Below, one piece after another: positions 11,086-21,091 of a DNA stretch of 64,000 nucleotides. Source of the stretch: Symsagittifera roscoffensis. Taxonomy: Eukaryota; Xenacoelomorpha; Acoela; Convolutidae. Below the pieces are notes generated by a model. The model was not told where the DNA came from and searched no databases. It saw only the letters and a program-made list of their open reading frames with translations. Location: NCBI RefSeq assembly GCF_963678635.1, contig NC_087062.1:73313345-73377344 (forward strand), given 5' to 3'. Each line of letters opens with the position of its first letter. The first letter of the stretch is position 1. The translations under genes and the position numbers were made by a program.

Positions 11086-11960
11086 GCCGGTGGCTCAAAA
11101 AGAAAATTCTAGAGTCTTGAGTCTTGAGAGGGAGAGGGCTCGAGGGTGAACTCGGATGAAATCTGGGTTCACGAAAAAGAAATTTTAACAAAAAGATATT
11201 GTTATTAATATGCTAGATCTATCATATAAATCAAAATGCTGCATGACAATTTCCTGATTGAATAGGACAAAAGAAATTTTAAATCACCAGCTTAAAAAGC
11301 GGGAATTCATAAGGTGCAGGTGTGTGCATATTTTGATTGCTGTTTAGCGATAGTGTGAAAATTTTATATGGTGGTAAATTTTGGAAGGTAGATAAACTTA
11401 AGTCTGCTGCAAACTTCTGTAAATGACCACTGGCACTGTATCTTGAGTGACACTCGGGCTTCTGGGGAATCACTGACAGAGACAGCACGCGATGAGGACA
11501 TCGATCTTGAGTCCGGGGAGTATGTGCCAGTCGGTCATGTCTGGAAGTTTGACCTTGAGAGACGCGAAAATACGTAATTTTGGAGTGGAATTTTAATTTT
11601 CAAAATTTTGAATGGAGCCTGTCATGCTCAGTTTTCTCGAACCAACTGAAAAAGCAAAAAGAAAAATCAGAACATCCGAATTTACAATTGCGGGAAATTA
11701 CTCAAGAAAAACAGCGGGAAATTGCTATTCGCAATTTCCAGATATAAAATAGGACAAGAGTAGAGCTGTCTTATCCCGAACTAGGAGGAGAGACGATAAA
11801 TAGAAGAAAGAACAACTATTCGGAACGAACTAGAGTGAACCTTCAATGGAAAGGTGGACAGCTTGAGTGTCCCAATGGTTCATACAAAAACTCAAATTCT
11901 AGAGCCAGAACTTACTTCTGTTACCAAAACTGACCAGTATCAAACTTATTAAGTTATATT
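11086..11960 (+). other. Element A 3' non-coding region, possibly containing its LTR
   Basis: No coding frame is seen. A TATA-like GATATAAAATAGGACAAG lies at 11741-11758, the kind of box expected in an LTR promoter. The CTTGAG hexamer occurs seven times between 11115 and 11867. I could not define LTR ends because the partner LTR would lie outside the window. There is no clear similarity to the LTR of element B. Confidence 0.4.
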
Positions 11961-12884
11961 TGTAACATTCGCCCGGAAGATACATATCGACGGAAAACAA
12001 AACTAAGTCTTAAGACGACTGGCTATCGTCTAAACAGAGCTTTGCATGCTTTTCACCGTCTCTACCAAGCCAGTACTTTTCGGTGGTCTTTTCTAACATC
12101 GGGTCGACAAAAACGTTACTGCTTTCGGCTTCGGTCAAAACACTCAAATTAACTAGATTACATGCAGAAATAGTGAGCTCATGGCTGGGTCTCAGTATCC
12201 CCAGACCACGAGGTCACTCCTAAAAACAGGGCTACTACTATTTATTATATTACTATTGTTTTTGTTCAGTAGATAAAAATCATCATCTCCATCGAAGATG
12301 GATAAACCCTTTCCCCCAACTCCTAGCTTCTCATCCTTATCAAAATGAATCTAGATATCAATTAAATTCAAGTCAGGACATGACAGGAAGCTAAAAGTTT
12401 ATGTAACAGGATAAAAGTTTCAGTTCCTTTACCCTTCCGGATTGATGAATCCGCTGGATCAGGCTCGCTAATCCTGATTTCCTCTTAATCCGGAAGGCCG
12501 TCTCTCACCCTTCACCGTTGTTCGCAACGGCCTTGCAACTATTGTAGCGGCACAATAGTTGCAACTCGGAGTGTTCTCTGTCACTCTGTAACTCTTTGTC
12601 GTTTTCCAATCTCAATTTCGTTGTTGTTGCTAGCGCAGCTAATGTTGTTCTCCTTTTTCTTTCTCGTTTTTGTTAAAATGGCCGTTTCTGACGTTTCTCA
12701 GAAATATGACGTCATAATTCGAATTTTTAAAATTTTAAAATACCAGAATATTCTAGCCCTCACCGTTTGGCCAATCGTTCCAATAACGTTCTTAATTCAT
12801 AATAATCATCAATCCGGAAGGCTTACTGCTAAAAATTCGAAGTCTGCATAAATCGCATTTTTCACATTCTGGTCGAATGTCACA
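11961..12884 (-). repeat. Element B LTR, 3' copy in element orientation
   Basis: This direct repeat of 35571-36496 starts TGTAACATTCGCCCGG and ends GGTCGAATGTCACA in window orientation. Its first 430 bp or so are nearly identical to the other copy, the rest more diverged with several small indels. It contains three hairpins (12433-12564). A TTTATT at 12239 would give AATAAA on the element's sense strand. The inner flank (12885 onward) shows no pyrimidine tract, so the polypurine primer expected for the element was not identified. Confidence 0.85.
12433..12564. other. Three-hairpin cluster in 3' LTR
   Basis: Hairpin 1 (12433-12497) has outer arms CCTTCCGGATT and AATCCGGAAGG and inner arms ATCAGG and CCTGAT. 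Hairpin 2 (12515-12530) is CCGTTG-TTCG-CAACGG. Hairpin 3 (12533-12564) has 13-bp perfect arms TTGCAACTATTGT and ACAATAGTTGCAA with a six-base loop. The same order and sizes occur in the other LTR copy. Confidence 0.85.
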
Positions 12885-13702
12885 TACTCCGCGGACAGTC
12901 CCGTCAATGTCCTCATTGAATCGCACAATGTTCGTAAAATCGGCACGGTGTCATCGAACAGAATTTACAAAATGCACGTAACCACTTTTATCCACGTCAC
13001 ATCTACTCACTGTAGAATATAAATGGCATCATACTACATCACTATAGCCTTCAAATTTTTTCATTAATCTGCACATTGAGGATATAACCTAAGATAAAAA
13101 CATATTTTCTGACTTCCAGTGTCAATGTCCCGATTAAAACTCTTTCTCTCTGATTTAAAAGGTGTTGGCTTGCAGGACAGTCCTGCCAACCAACAAGCTA
13201 AAATTATCCTACTATGCTCCTTCCCTTCGGAAATCTTGCTTGTTTATTGTCCTGAATATTAAAACTAAGAAACTTTGTGGTTAGAAAGAACAATGTAACA
13301 ACCTCCCTCTTCAAGAGATTACTCAAGTCTTTCATGTCACCACAAAGTGATCACTCTTCCTAAGTGATTAAAAACAATCATGCAGGCTGGAATATTTAAA
13401 TATACTCTTCTCTTAAGCCTTTCTAAATAAATAATAAGTGTCTCTAAAGCCACTTCAGCTAAAATCAAAATGCAAATTTGTAAATGCAACAATTCCAAAA
13501 CTCAACTAAATGTTTCAGTTTTCAATTACAACTTGGTTGCTTGGTTTCTCACTTGAGTTTTTCACACACATAAAACAATTCTGAGTTTTAACTTTTCTTC
13601 ATCACTCCTTTGTTTTCTTCTGTTTTCGTCGTTTAGAAGTTCTAAAACTTCTAAATTCTTCCAATTTTCTTTCTTGTTGCCTCTTGTTTTCTCGACCATT
13701 CG
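12885..13702 (-). other. Element B 3' untranslated region
   Basis: This AT-rich gap of 818 bp lies between the accessory stop codon and the 3' LTR. It holds a hairpin at 13164-13191 built on GCAGGAC-a-GTCCTGC with flanking GTTGG and CCAAC arms. I see no coding frame or polypurine tract next to the LTR. Confidence 0.6.
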
Positions 13703-15634
13703 TCAATGTTCCATTTCTTCCTCATGTGATACTGACTCCGCACTTTCGGTTTCCGTGTCTTGTAGCACATCGTTGGCTATCCTGACGCTGTTGGAAGCCG
13801 TCCTCCAACACTTCTGCTCTTCTACCCTCTGTTTACAGCAAGGTAGGGGATCCACGTTGGATTCTCTGTTTCTGCAGAAGCTGTTGCGGAGACACAACGT
13901 CACGTTTCTCTCCAAATCTTCTTTCAGCATCTCTGCCTTCTCATTTCCACTACGCTCACTCGTCCTGGAAATTCTTTTCACAGCGGTGGTCACTGCATTC
14001 CGATGAGTCACGAAAGCTCGCTTGAAAGCTCCTGCCCCAATGTCCAGCTGATATTCACTGTACACTCTGCCATGCTTCGACATATGCTTTTTCGCATACT
14101 CGTACAACCATGCAGTCATGTTAGCTCTGAACCATGGCATCAATCGTTTTCTTGCCCATATCTTCTTCACTTCCATCGGAATGTTTAGAACTTTGCACAT
14201 TGTCTCAAAAAGATCTAAATCTTTTAGACAATCTAATTTCCGCAATTGTTCTCTCGTTGGTGCCTCCTGTCTATTATTTTCTCTCACATGAGCTTCCAGC
14301 CATCGTATCGCCATCATAACTCCCACTATCACTATTGTTACGGGCTGTGATGAATCTGGTAAACCCATGGAGAGCAGCTCTCCAGAGTCCCAGATCAACA
14401 TCAGATTACTACGCTTGGGATACCACCAGGTCTGCAGCAAGCAGTGGCAAGGAAACTCGTCATGTGTCAACATGATGCTCCTCCAATTACGTTTTCCCGA
14501 AGCTTCCAGCAATGGTTCCACTTCCATCATCACTCGGTGGACTTCATCATTCTCATCTACTGCATTGTAATCTGTGACAGTTGATCCCCTCTGTTTCTGT
14601 TTCTCAAAGTCACTGAAGTTCCCGCTCACATATCCCATGAACTTCTTTCCTAGTATTGACTCCAATTCTTCTTTGGTTCTCTCTGGGACTGCTGAGAACA
14701 TCTTACATAGTAACTCGTAAGACTTTTCAGACATTCTCGCCAATCTCACACACTTCGGCACTGAGAAGGCTTGATCCACAATCGTTCTTGTACTCTTCAC
14801 GTCCACAGCTACGAAATGTACTAGATATCTGCTCTTGCACCTTGGAGCCAACGTTGAACCCACCAAATATCGTGCTCCTGATGGTCTACAATAAGTTTCG
14901 CTGTGTCTGATGTTCATTTCTGTCTCGATTGCTTCCCTCCATTTTCCTATGTATTTCTGCTCAGTCTGCAGAATTCCTGGAAATACTTCTACGCTGATGG
15001 CTGTGACCATCTCATGTTTCTGTTCTAGATTCAATAGTGACTCTAAAGAACCAAACATGCTGTAGAATCCTAGTGCAGTCACTAGATTCACATCGGTTCC
15101 TCCATGACAATCTGCTATCAGTTCCGTTTCCGTTCTTGCTTTCATCACTACGTTTCCAAACAATACTGTCAATTGCTTGTGTTGTCTTTCCAGGGTTTTC
15201 ACACAGTCTAGACCTCCACAAACGTGACCCTCCAGTCCACAGACTTCCGCCAGACAGCTACCAGGTTTGACCCAGTCTTCTGGTCCCCAGCCAGGCAACT
15301 CTACTTTATCTTCTCCGTTGCTCTTAGAGGCTGTTATCATCACATTATATATGATGTTGAGGTCACGCAGATTACAGTCTGCATTCAGTTCCCTCTGTAT
15401 GTCTTGTGTCGCCCGTAATATTGAGTCAGCGTTGGGACTAGGACACCATGATGGCCTCATCAATTCCCACACTGCCATCAAGCTCGTTCTCAGTAATTCA
15501 TCTGAAAATCCCAACCCAAACTCCACTCCTTTGTCGGATTTTGGTACTGAAGGTGCAGTCACCTCTTCTTCCAAGACCAGTCCCAATTTGGCCTGTGTGT
15601 TGTTAACGCTCTTAATCGTTACAGTTCTGGACGT
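13703..15634 (-). CDS. Element B accessory polyprotein, C-terminal segment
   Basis: This is the last part of the long accessory frame, read after an in-frame TAG at 15635-15637. Where element A encodes the tryptophan of LLKFWTER, this copy has the stop, so a single TGG-to-TAG change explains the break. Conserved features are RPSWCPSPN, a four-cysteine motif C-x4-C-x6-C-x4-C (about 15203-15256), AFSVPKCVRLARMS, FPCHCLLQTWWYP and a C-terminal basic stretch with LRNSFCRNRES. No named family is recognised. Cysteine spacing conserved against element A suggests a folded metal-binding region. About 90 residues present here (between MEVKK and LRNSF) are deleted in element A. Confidence 0.65.
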   Translation of the reverse strand, partial: TSRTVTIKSVNNTQAKLGLVLEEEVTAPSVPKSDKGVEFGLGFSDELLRTSLMAVWELMRPSWCPSPNADSILRATQDIQRELNADCNLRDLNIIYNVMITASKSNGEDKVELPGWGPEDWVKPGSCLAEVCGLEGHVCGGLDCVKTLERQHKQLTVLFGNVVMKARTETELIADCHGGTDVNLVTALGFYSMFGSLESLLNLEQKHEMVTAISVEVFPGILQTEQKYIGKWREAIETEMNIRHSETYCRPSGARYLVGSTLAPRCKSRYLVHFVAVDVKSTRTIVDQAFSVPKCVRLARMSEKSYELLCKMFSAVPERTKEELESILGKKFMGYVSGNFSDFEKQKQRGSTVTDYNAVDENDEVHRVMMEVEPLLEASGKRNWRSIMLTHDEFPCHCLLQTWWYPKRSNLMLIWDSGELLSMGLPDSSQPVTIVIVGVMMAIRWLEAHVRENNRQEAPTREQLRKLDCLKDLDLFETMCKVLNIPMEVKKIWARKRLMPWFRANMTAWLYEYAKKHMSKHGRVYSEYQLDIGAGAFKRAFVTHRNAVTTAVKRISRTSERSGNEKAEMLKEDLERNVTLCLRNSFCRNRESNVDPLPCCKQRVEEQKCWRTASNSVRIANDVLQDTETESAESVSHEEEMEH

Positions 15635-17695
15635 CTAGAATCTTAGTAACACCGCCTGCTCATAATCAAAGAAGCAATCGCGTATGTCTTCACTCAGGAA
15701 AGGATTGTACGCTATCCCTATGATCCCGGATACGTAGCTATATGACTTCTTCTTGATCGGTCCACAGTATTCACTGGATTTCGGCAATGCTCCCATAGAT
15801 TCTTTAGCGAGTCTCAGCTCCTTGTTTGAGAATCTCCTGATCTCGTCTATCTTTTTCATGGGTTCCGATTCCTCAGGTTCTTTCATGTTTACCCTCATCG
15901 GTTTACTTTGCTGCATATCCAGCAGTGCTAGCAAGAATAAGGCTTTCGTTCGCTCATCGCCTTCCCTCAGCATTTTAACACAAGTGTTCATTGCATGTAC
16001 TGAAATCTGCTCTATCAGGAATCGAATGAAACAGAGAGCGTCTCTCCGCTTCGCACACGCTACTGCTGCTCCCTCCTGGACTATCAGATCCCTCAGATTC
16101 GTCATAAGGAAAACTTTTTCCTCCTTTGATCTCTTCCTTTCTTCTGAATCATATTCTTCGCGAGTCAGTCCCATCATGCACCAGGCGAATCTGAGTTGTA
16201 ACTCTGTCCTTACGTAAGGTACTGCCACGAGAGCATGTATTCTTGGCGTAGTCCTCATTTCTTCTTCGAAATACCTCAATACTACTGCTTTCCATGGAAG
16301 GCTCACTAACTGCTCGATCGTTTCCGCCTGTACGTCAGACGACGCCAAAGTTCCATACGCCTTCTGCTTGAGGGTGGTGCCTTGCAACATCATTTCCAGA
16401 TAACCCTCCATGGCTTTTTCGTCTTCCAGGGCCATCACATACCCTCTAGCCGAGTTTCGGTATTCCAACATCTCCATGTATCCACCGGTGGGTTCATCCA
16501 TCGACACTGTCTCCGACACGGTTAGTCGGTTGTATTCCACTGGTGTTAGTTGTCCTGCAACACTTCCCTTTCCATGATTCATGGGAGATGGCTTGAAGTC
16601 CCTCATTTTGCTCTCTCCACATTGGCTGAGTATTTCCATTTCTAAGGTTGCTCCAGTCAGAGTGCGGTCACTCCTTTTGGATTTATAACCGGTTGACTTT
16701 ATCCCCGCCATGAGAATGGGTGGCACCATCGCTATATCAGTTAATATTCTATCTGTGCCAGACAATTGATAATCACCTTGCCCCAAATCCATGACCTCCT
16801 CGACTCGTTTTCTTTTCGCTGAGTTACCAGCTTTCATCGATATTTCTGAATCCACTTTCGTCTTCCCAATTCTCCTCGGCATCACTCTGCTGCCTAATTT
16901 CATTTTCATCGCATTGATTTTATCAATCACCATTTCCGATCGCATCGTCCCTCTCCTGGTTCTTGACAGGTACACCACCTCTCCTTCATCGTCCTGCGGT
17001 GTCATCTTGATGGGAGAATTCGCCTCACTCTCATCAGTGGCTGAGTCGATCAATAACTCACTCAGTCTCCCTTCACACTCATCAAGCTTGTCAAGTACTT
17101 CTCTCATCAAGGGTTGATTGAGACCTGTTTTGAGGACGGACTGGGTCCCATAGCTCTGAATCACGGTCCAGACTTCTTCCATAAACGCCACTCTGTCCAG
17201 CTTACATCCCGTCCTACTCTCGTAGTCTCGGTGATGTACTTCCCATTCTTCTTCGGGCAGCGTTCCCAAGAAAGGTACCCTGGCTGAGGCCTCTATTCTT
17301 CTCCTCCGAGGTGATTCCATGAGGATTCTCTGGTCGTTGTTTCTTGAATTGCCAGGAGAGCTGCTCTCCGGCAAATTCTGTTTCATTTCCATAAAGGCTG
17401 ACGGAGGCTCCAGTGTCGAGGTGCCTTCATCCGCTGGCTCAGTCGTTTCCAACGTATCCGCATTGTTTTCAAGATCACTGAAGATGTTAAAATCCAGGCT
17501 GGATGTTCCTCCTGTCGATGCCCTGTCGTCTTCCCCACCAGCTTGATCTTGTTGCATGGGTTCTTCAGTCTGACGGCTTCCACCCTGTCCGTCATCTCCT
17601 TCTGACTTGTCCCTATTCGAGCTCGATGGTCCTTGTTCGTCATTGTCGGCTTCTTCCTGGAATCTCGGTATGAGCAATGTACCGGCCGACTTATC
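15635..17695 (-). CDS. Element B accessory polyprotein, central segment
   Basis: This segment lies in the same frame as its neighbours and is bounded by TAA 17696-17698 upstream and TAG 15635-15637 downstream. It starts with an acidic, Ser/Thr-rich linker of about 130 residues, followed by a conserved VPFLGTLPEEEW block. Another linker follows, then a helical region with LRFAWCMMGLTREEYD, CAKRRDALCFIRF and YVSGIIGIAYNPFL, all matched in element A. The function is unknown. Element A is open across the TAA position, so that stop is private to this copy. Confidence 0.65.
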   Translation of the reverse strand, partial: DKSAGTLLIPRFQEEADNDEQGPSSSNRDKSEGDDGQGGSRQTEEPMQQDQAGGEDDRASTGGTSSLDFNIFSDLENNADTLETTEPADEGTSTLEPPSAFMEMKQNLPESSSPGNSRNNDQRILMESPRRRRIEASARVPFLGTLPEEEWEVHHRDYESRTGCKLDRVAFMEEVWTVIQSYGTQSVLKTGLNQPLMREVLDKLDECEGRLSELLIDSATDESEANSPIKMTPQDDEGEVVYLSRTRRGTMRSEMVIDKINAMKMKLGSRVMPRRIGKTKVDSEISMKAGNSAKRKRVEEVMDLGQGDYQLSGTDRILTDIAMVPPILMAGIKSTGYKSKRSDRTLTGATLEMEILSQCGESKMRDFKPSPMNHGKGSVAGQLTPVEYNRLTVSETVSMDEPTGGYMEMLEYRNSARGYVMALEDEKAMEGYLEMMLQGTTLKQKAYGTLASSDVQAETIEQLVSLPWKAVVLRYFEEEMRTTPRIHALVAVPYVRTELQLRFAWCMMGLTREEYDSEERKRSKEEKVFLMTNLRDLIVQEGAAVACAKRRDALCFIRFLIEQISVHAMNTCVKMLREGDERTKALFLLALLDMQQSKPMRVNMKEPEESEPMKKIDEIRRFSNKELRLAKESMGALPKSSEYCGPIKKKSYSYVSGIIGIAYNPFLSEDIRDCFFDYEQAVLLRF

Positions 17696-20600
17696 TTACT
17701 CTTCTCTATGGACCACTTTGATTTCTTCGCAGCCGAAGGGTGCTAGGAAGGTTCTCGTCTGCAATATCCCTCCAACTTTCATCTCCTTTTTCACACTGGT
17801 CAGGATTAATGAGGCTTCGGGCAATTCGGTCCTGCCTCTCATTCTCATCGGAGCTAAGCCTAGTCCCTTCCATTCCTCATCAAATCTTCCAGGCTTGGGA
17901 GTAGCGGCGTTGCTTATTCGCCTTCTCGTCGCTTGATCCGTGTACGCAAATCGTGTGTACTGTAACACGGCGGCATTTCTCCCCACGAAGTATGGATCCA
18001 TCGTCACCGAGAAATTCCCTACTCTCCTTTCATTGGTTTCGAATGCTCTCAACCTAGGAGTTTGTACTACGGAGACTGCTCCGAGCAACATCCTTCTTAT
18101 CAGAGGGAATTCAGGGATTGCTTCCGGTAGCTTCTTGTAATCGCCCCAGTCTTTCGTCTCTTCTCTCACCTTGTGATATGCTGCTGTGAGACGAGGCACT
18201 CTGGTTATTTCACCATTCGTTTTGTCATAGGGTCTCAGATTCCAAAGCTTTGGAAACACCTCGATGTGTCCTCTTTCTACTTCTCCCATGCGGTCATGGA
18301 AGTGATCGTCAAAATTGATGACTGTCATCTCTGGCTCCGATATTTTTGCAAACAACAGATCTTCACTCATGAGCTCCCGCAATGTATGCTGCTCACACCA
18401 GTTCAGTGTACTACCGTCCACTGCCGATATGAGGTTCAGGTGCAGCACCGACCTCCTATATGCTTCCACTTTAACGTCAGGGAACGCAAACGTGACTGCT
18501 GGTCCATAGATCAGTGTCACGAACTCTGTGACTCCTCTGATCAGCGCCAAGGGATCGGTCCTCATAGCCAAGCTCAGATCTGTTAATAGCGGCATGCCTC
18601 CATCATGTCGTCTAACATCTTCCTCTCTTTCGATTGTCTCGTCTTCTCCGGTTCCAAAGCGATTTTGCTGCAAGATATATTGGATAAGAGTGTGTCTCAG
18701 GTCTCTTATTTTGTTCCACGAGTCCGTGGGTTTCTTCATATCCAAGTTCCTCACTCTCTCTTTCATCTGCTCTGGACAGCGTGCCAGTTTCATTAGTCCT
18801 CCCAAGTTTCCGTGGGTTATTGCGATCAATGTCAGAAGTCCATCTAGTCGCAGGTTCTGTATTCCATCCGTAAGCAGTATCGCCGGTCCTTTCACGAAAT
18901 TCTCCGCTCCGAATGTCACGAACAAGGCTATTAATTCCACTATCGATACTTTCACTACTGCTTGGAGGAATTCCTTTATCAAATAGTGCGAGACTTTTGG
19001 GTAAACTTTTGCCAAGAAGGACGCGGTCCATCCGGCTCCCAACCCTTCTAGCATGCTGTCTGTTCTTTCAAATCCCTCCTGTCCCTTCACTTCCTGGGTC
19101 CAGAAGGTTTCCAGAGTAATCTGACACATTCTGTTCACGAACTCAGCTGTCTTTTCTCCGGCATTTTCCGCCAGGTTCACCTCCTTCAACAAGTAGGCGT
19201 GTATCTTCGTGATCATTACTGGGCCTTGCTGAAAAGCATCTGCACCCAATGCCGCTACTCTAGGATTCAGGTGTAGCCACTGGTTTGCTTCCGGCTTGGT
19301 TCTCAGCACCATCGCCTCCAGATGAGCTCTCGTCTCCAGTGAATTCTTTCTTCTCGTGTCTTCACTCGCCACTTCCATTGCTCGGAACCATAAGTCGTTG
19401 GACATTGCCGTGATCACTCGATGGTCGTCATCTATTCTAGCTTTCAGTTTGAGTTGCCGACTGAAGTTGGACAGTTCCAACCCCAGCACTTCGTCCAACA
19501 CTAACATGTGTAGCGCGTGGTCCTTGAATCCTCTCATCGCATTTGAGATATCTGACCATACTGCAGGCAGTTCAGCCTTAAGTGGCCTCAGGTTCTCCAT
19601 TTCTATCATGCGATTCGGGGCTGATATGATCACATCATATTTTCCTTCCGAAAGTAAGGCTACCATTGCATACACAAATTTCAATCCATCCGGGAGATGT
19701 GCATATCCCGGAGACAACGCAAATACTACTCTCAACGCCACTTTATTGAATGACCCCTCCTTTGTCGCGTCCACCACTTCACCCATCGACTCCAGGATGT
19801 CTTTTATTGCTGGCCATACTGCGTTTTCTGCTGTTGCAGGATCTCTGAGCCTGCTCAGAAAACCTCTACTGAGTAGATGGTCATTGATGCCAGCAAACAC
19901 AATCGTTATCGGGTTCATTTCTGTCTGCCTTTGTACCCCTATAGCCAATGACACTGATTGCAATAGGTCTAGGTCAACTGCGGCCAGCATTATGACGTCC
20001 GGCCAAAACAAAGACTTAGAGGTGTACACGAACTCTGAATTCGCTACCACCATGATCTTGGCCTTCCTCATCTCTGCTTTGTCATAGGCGGCGAAGATGG
20101 TCTCATCTTTCTTTATCGCTGTCAATCCGCCATATCTCTGGGCATCACCATCTTGATTCACTAGTTTTGGGTACACCCTCTCCTTCACATGACCAGGTGG
20201 TGTCGTCAGTTGCCTAAATATCTTCACGTGTTGTCCAATCGGCGCTCTCGCCGTCAGGAATCTTCCTGGTCTTTCTTCACGATTCCCCTCATCATGGTTC
20301 AATCTCACATCTTGCAACGGTCTCGCATTCACTGGTCCCATCGTGTTGTTGGAGGGCAGTCCCTCCAAATCGGCAAATCTCAAGGCCGTCGTGGAGCTGA
20401 AATTTATGCTAGCGGCTATCAACCAGTCTACGCCGGTTACTGAGTATAATCTGCTGACGGATAACGTCGCTCCATTCAGCATCCTCCTTGCATCTTCGAT
20501 GAAGCTTACTCTCTGTAGGTCCAGCTTCATTAGTTCGTCTTTGTATATATGCCAGGGAGACGGTATGGATCTCGACCACAACAGTGAGCCTCTGCTCGGT

Positions 20601-21052
20601 CTCTCCTCTCGACTGGTACTCGTCGTCTCCGATCTAGTGTCTGATCTAGATGTGCCTGCTACTTCTTCGATTGGTTGGTTGACAGGTCCTATCCTCCTCC
20701 TAGGATGAATTGTCCTCCTCATCGGTGCTTCTCCCAACCGATCCTGCACGTCTGTTCTTCGACCTGGTTCGCTGGAACTTTGTTGCCGGTAATTCGTGAC
20801 GGCTGGGACCGTACCCAAACGTGTTTCCAGGTTAGGAGGCACAAAGGTGGTGATCACCGTATCATTCACCGTTCCCTCTTCCTTCAGCACTCCTGTGTCA
20901 AAGAGTTCTGCTTCCAGCTCATGCAACCGTTCTTGGAAGACTCGATTCAACCAAGCTTGTCCTTCGATACTGTCGAAGTGGATGCCATCCGTAGTCAGTC
21001 TGGCTTGATCCATGGCTCTCAATTCATGTTCAATGTCCATGAGGATCATTCT
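17696..21052 (-). CDS. Element B accessory polyprotein, SGNH block V plus second SGNH-like domain
   Basis: The frame reopens after a TGA at 21053-21055. The first 50 residues complete the SGNH hydrolase begun upstream, with block V as TTDGIHFDS (Asp and His codons near 20980-20989). A linker of about 100 residues follows. A second SGNH-like region has ANSEF (near 20044) at the block I position and FAGINDHL (near 19891) at block III, then FALSPGYAHLPDGLKFVYA and ISAPNRMIE. The rest (about 17800-19500) is a large region rich in predicted helices with GGMPLLTDLSLAMRTDP, of no family I recognise. The ANS replacement of GDS keeps a serine but departs from the consensus, so activity of the second domain is uncertain. 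Confidence 0.7.
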   Translation of the reverse strand, partial: RMILMDIEHELRAMDQARLTTDGIHFDSIEGQAWLNRVFQERLHELEAELFDTGVLKEEGTVNDTVITTFVPPNLETRLGTVPAVTNYRQQSSSEPGRRTDVQDRLGEAPMRRTIHPRRRIGPVNQPIEEVAGTSRSDTRSETTSTSREERPSRGSLLWSRSIPSPWHIYKDELMKLDLQRVSFIEDARRMLNGATLSVSRLYSVTGVDWLIAASINFSSTTALRFADLEGLPSNNTMGPVNARPLQDVRLNHDEGNREERPGRFLTARAPIGQHVKIFRQLTTPPGHVKERVYPKLVNQDGDAQRYGGLTAIKKDETIFAAYDKAEMRKAKIMVVANSEFVYTSKSLFWPDVIMLAAVDLDLLQSVSLAIGVQRQTEMNPITIVFAGINDHLLSRGFLSRLRDPATAENAVWPAIKDILESMGEVVDATKEGSFNKVALRVVFALSPGYAHLPDGLKFVYAMVALLSEGKYDVIISAPNRMIEMENLRPLKAELPAVWSDISNAMRGFKDHALHMLVLDEVLGLELSNFSRQLKLKARIDDDHRVITAMSNDLWFRAMEVASEDTRRKNSLETRAHLEAMVLRTKPEANQWLHLNPRVAALGADAFQQGPVMITKIHAYLLKEVNLAENAGEKTAEFVNRMCQITLETFWTQEVKGQEGFERTDSMLEGLGAGWTASFLAKVYPKVSHYLIKEFLQAVVKVSIVELIALFVTFGAENFVKGPAILLTDGIQNLRLDGLLTLIAITHGNLGGLMKLARCPEQMKERVRNLDMKKPTDSWNKIRDLRHTLIQYILQQNRFGTGEDETIEREEDVRRHDGGMPLLTDLSLAMRTDPLALIRGVTEFVTLIYGPAVTFAFPDVKVEAYRRSVLHLNLISAVDGSTLNWCEQHTLRELMSEDLLFAKISEPEMTVINFDDHFHDRMGEVERGHIEVFPKLWNLRPYDKTNGEITRVPRLTAAYHKVREETKDWGDYKKLPEAIPEFPLIRRMLLGAVSVVQTPRLRAFETNERRVGNFSVTMDPYFVGRNAAVLQYTRFAYTDQATRRRISNAATPKPGRFDEEWKGLGLAPMRMRGRTELPEASLILTSVKKEMKVGGILQTRTFLAPFGCEEIKVVHREE

Positions 21053-21091
21053 TCAGGTATTTCGATTTGCTAGGTTCCTCAAGATGTTGTT

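Larger units (their letters stand above)
1..11960 (+). mobile_element. Element A: giant Ty3/gypsy-type retrotransposon, left end outside window, degenerate
   Basis: This is the 3' portion of a giant LTR retrotransposon. It begins inside the integrase core and continues through a macrodomain region and a long accessory reading frame ending near 11085. Every coding block has a collinear homologue in the opposite-strand element at 11961-36496. The reading frame is broken at many points (about 857, 1970, 3385, 3640, 3824, 4495, 5154, 6960, 8690, 9060, 9950 and 10680), so it is a pseudo-element. Its 3' LTR was not defined; it may lie in 11160-11960, truncated or abutted by element B. The right boundary is set where element B's LTR begins. 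Sequence left of the window should hold its gag, protease and RT. Confidence 0.85.

Noticed and set aside
12621-12851. Short + strand frame inside the LTR
   Set aside because: It lies in LTR sequence, is not preserved in the other LTR copy and has no recognisable product.
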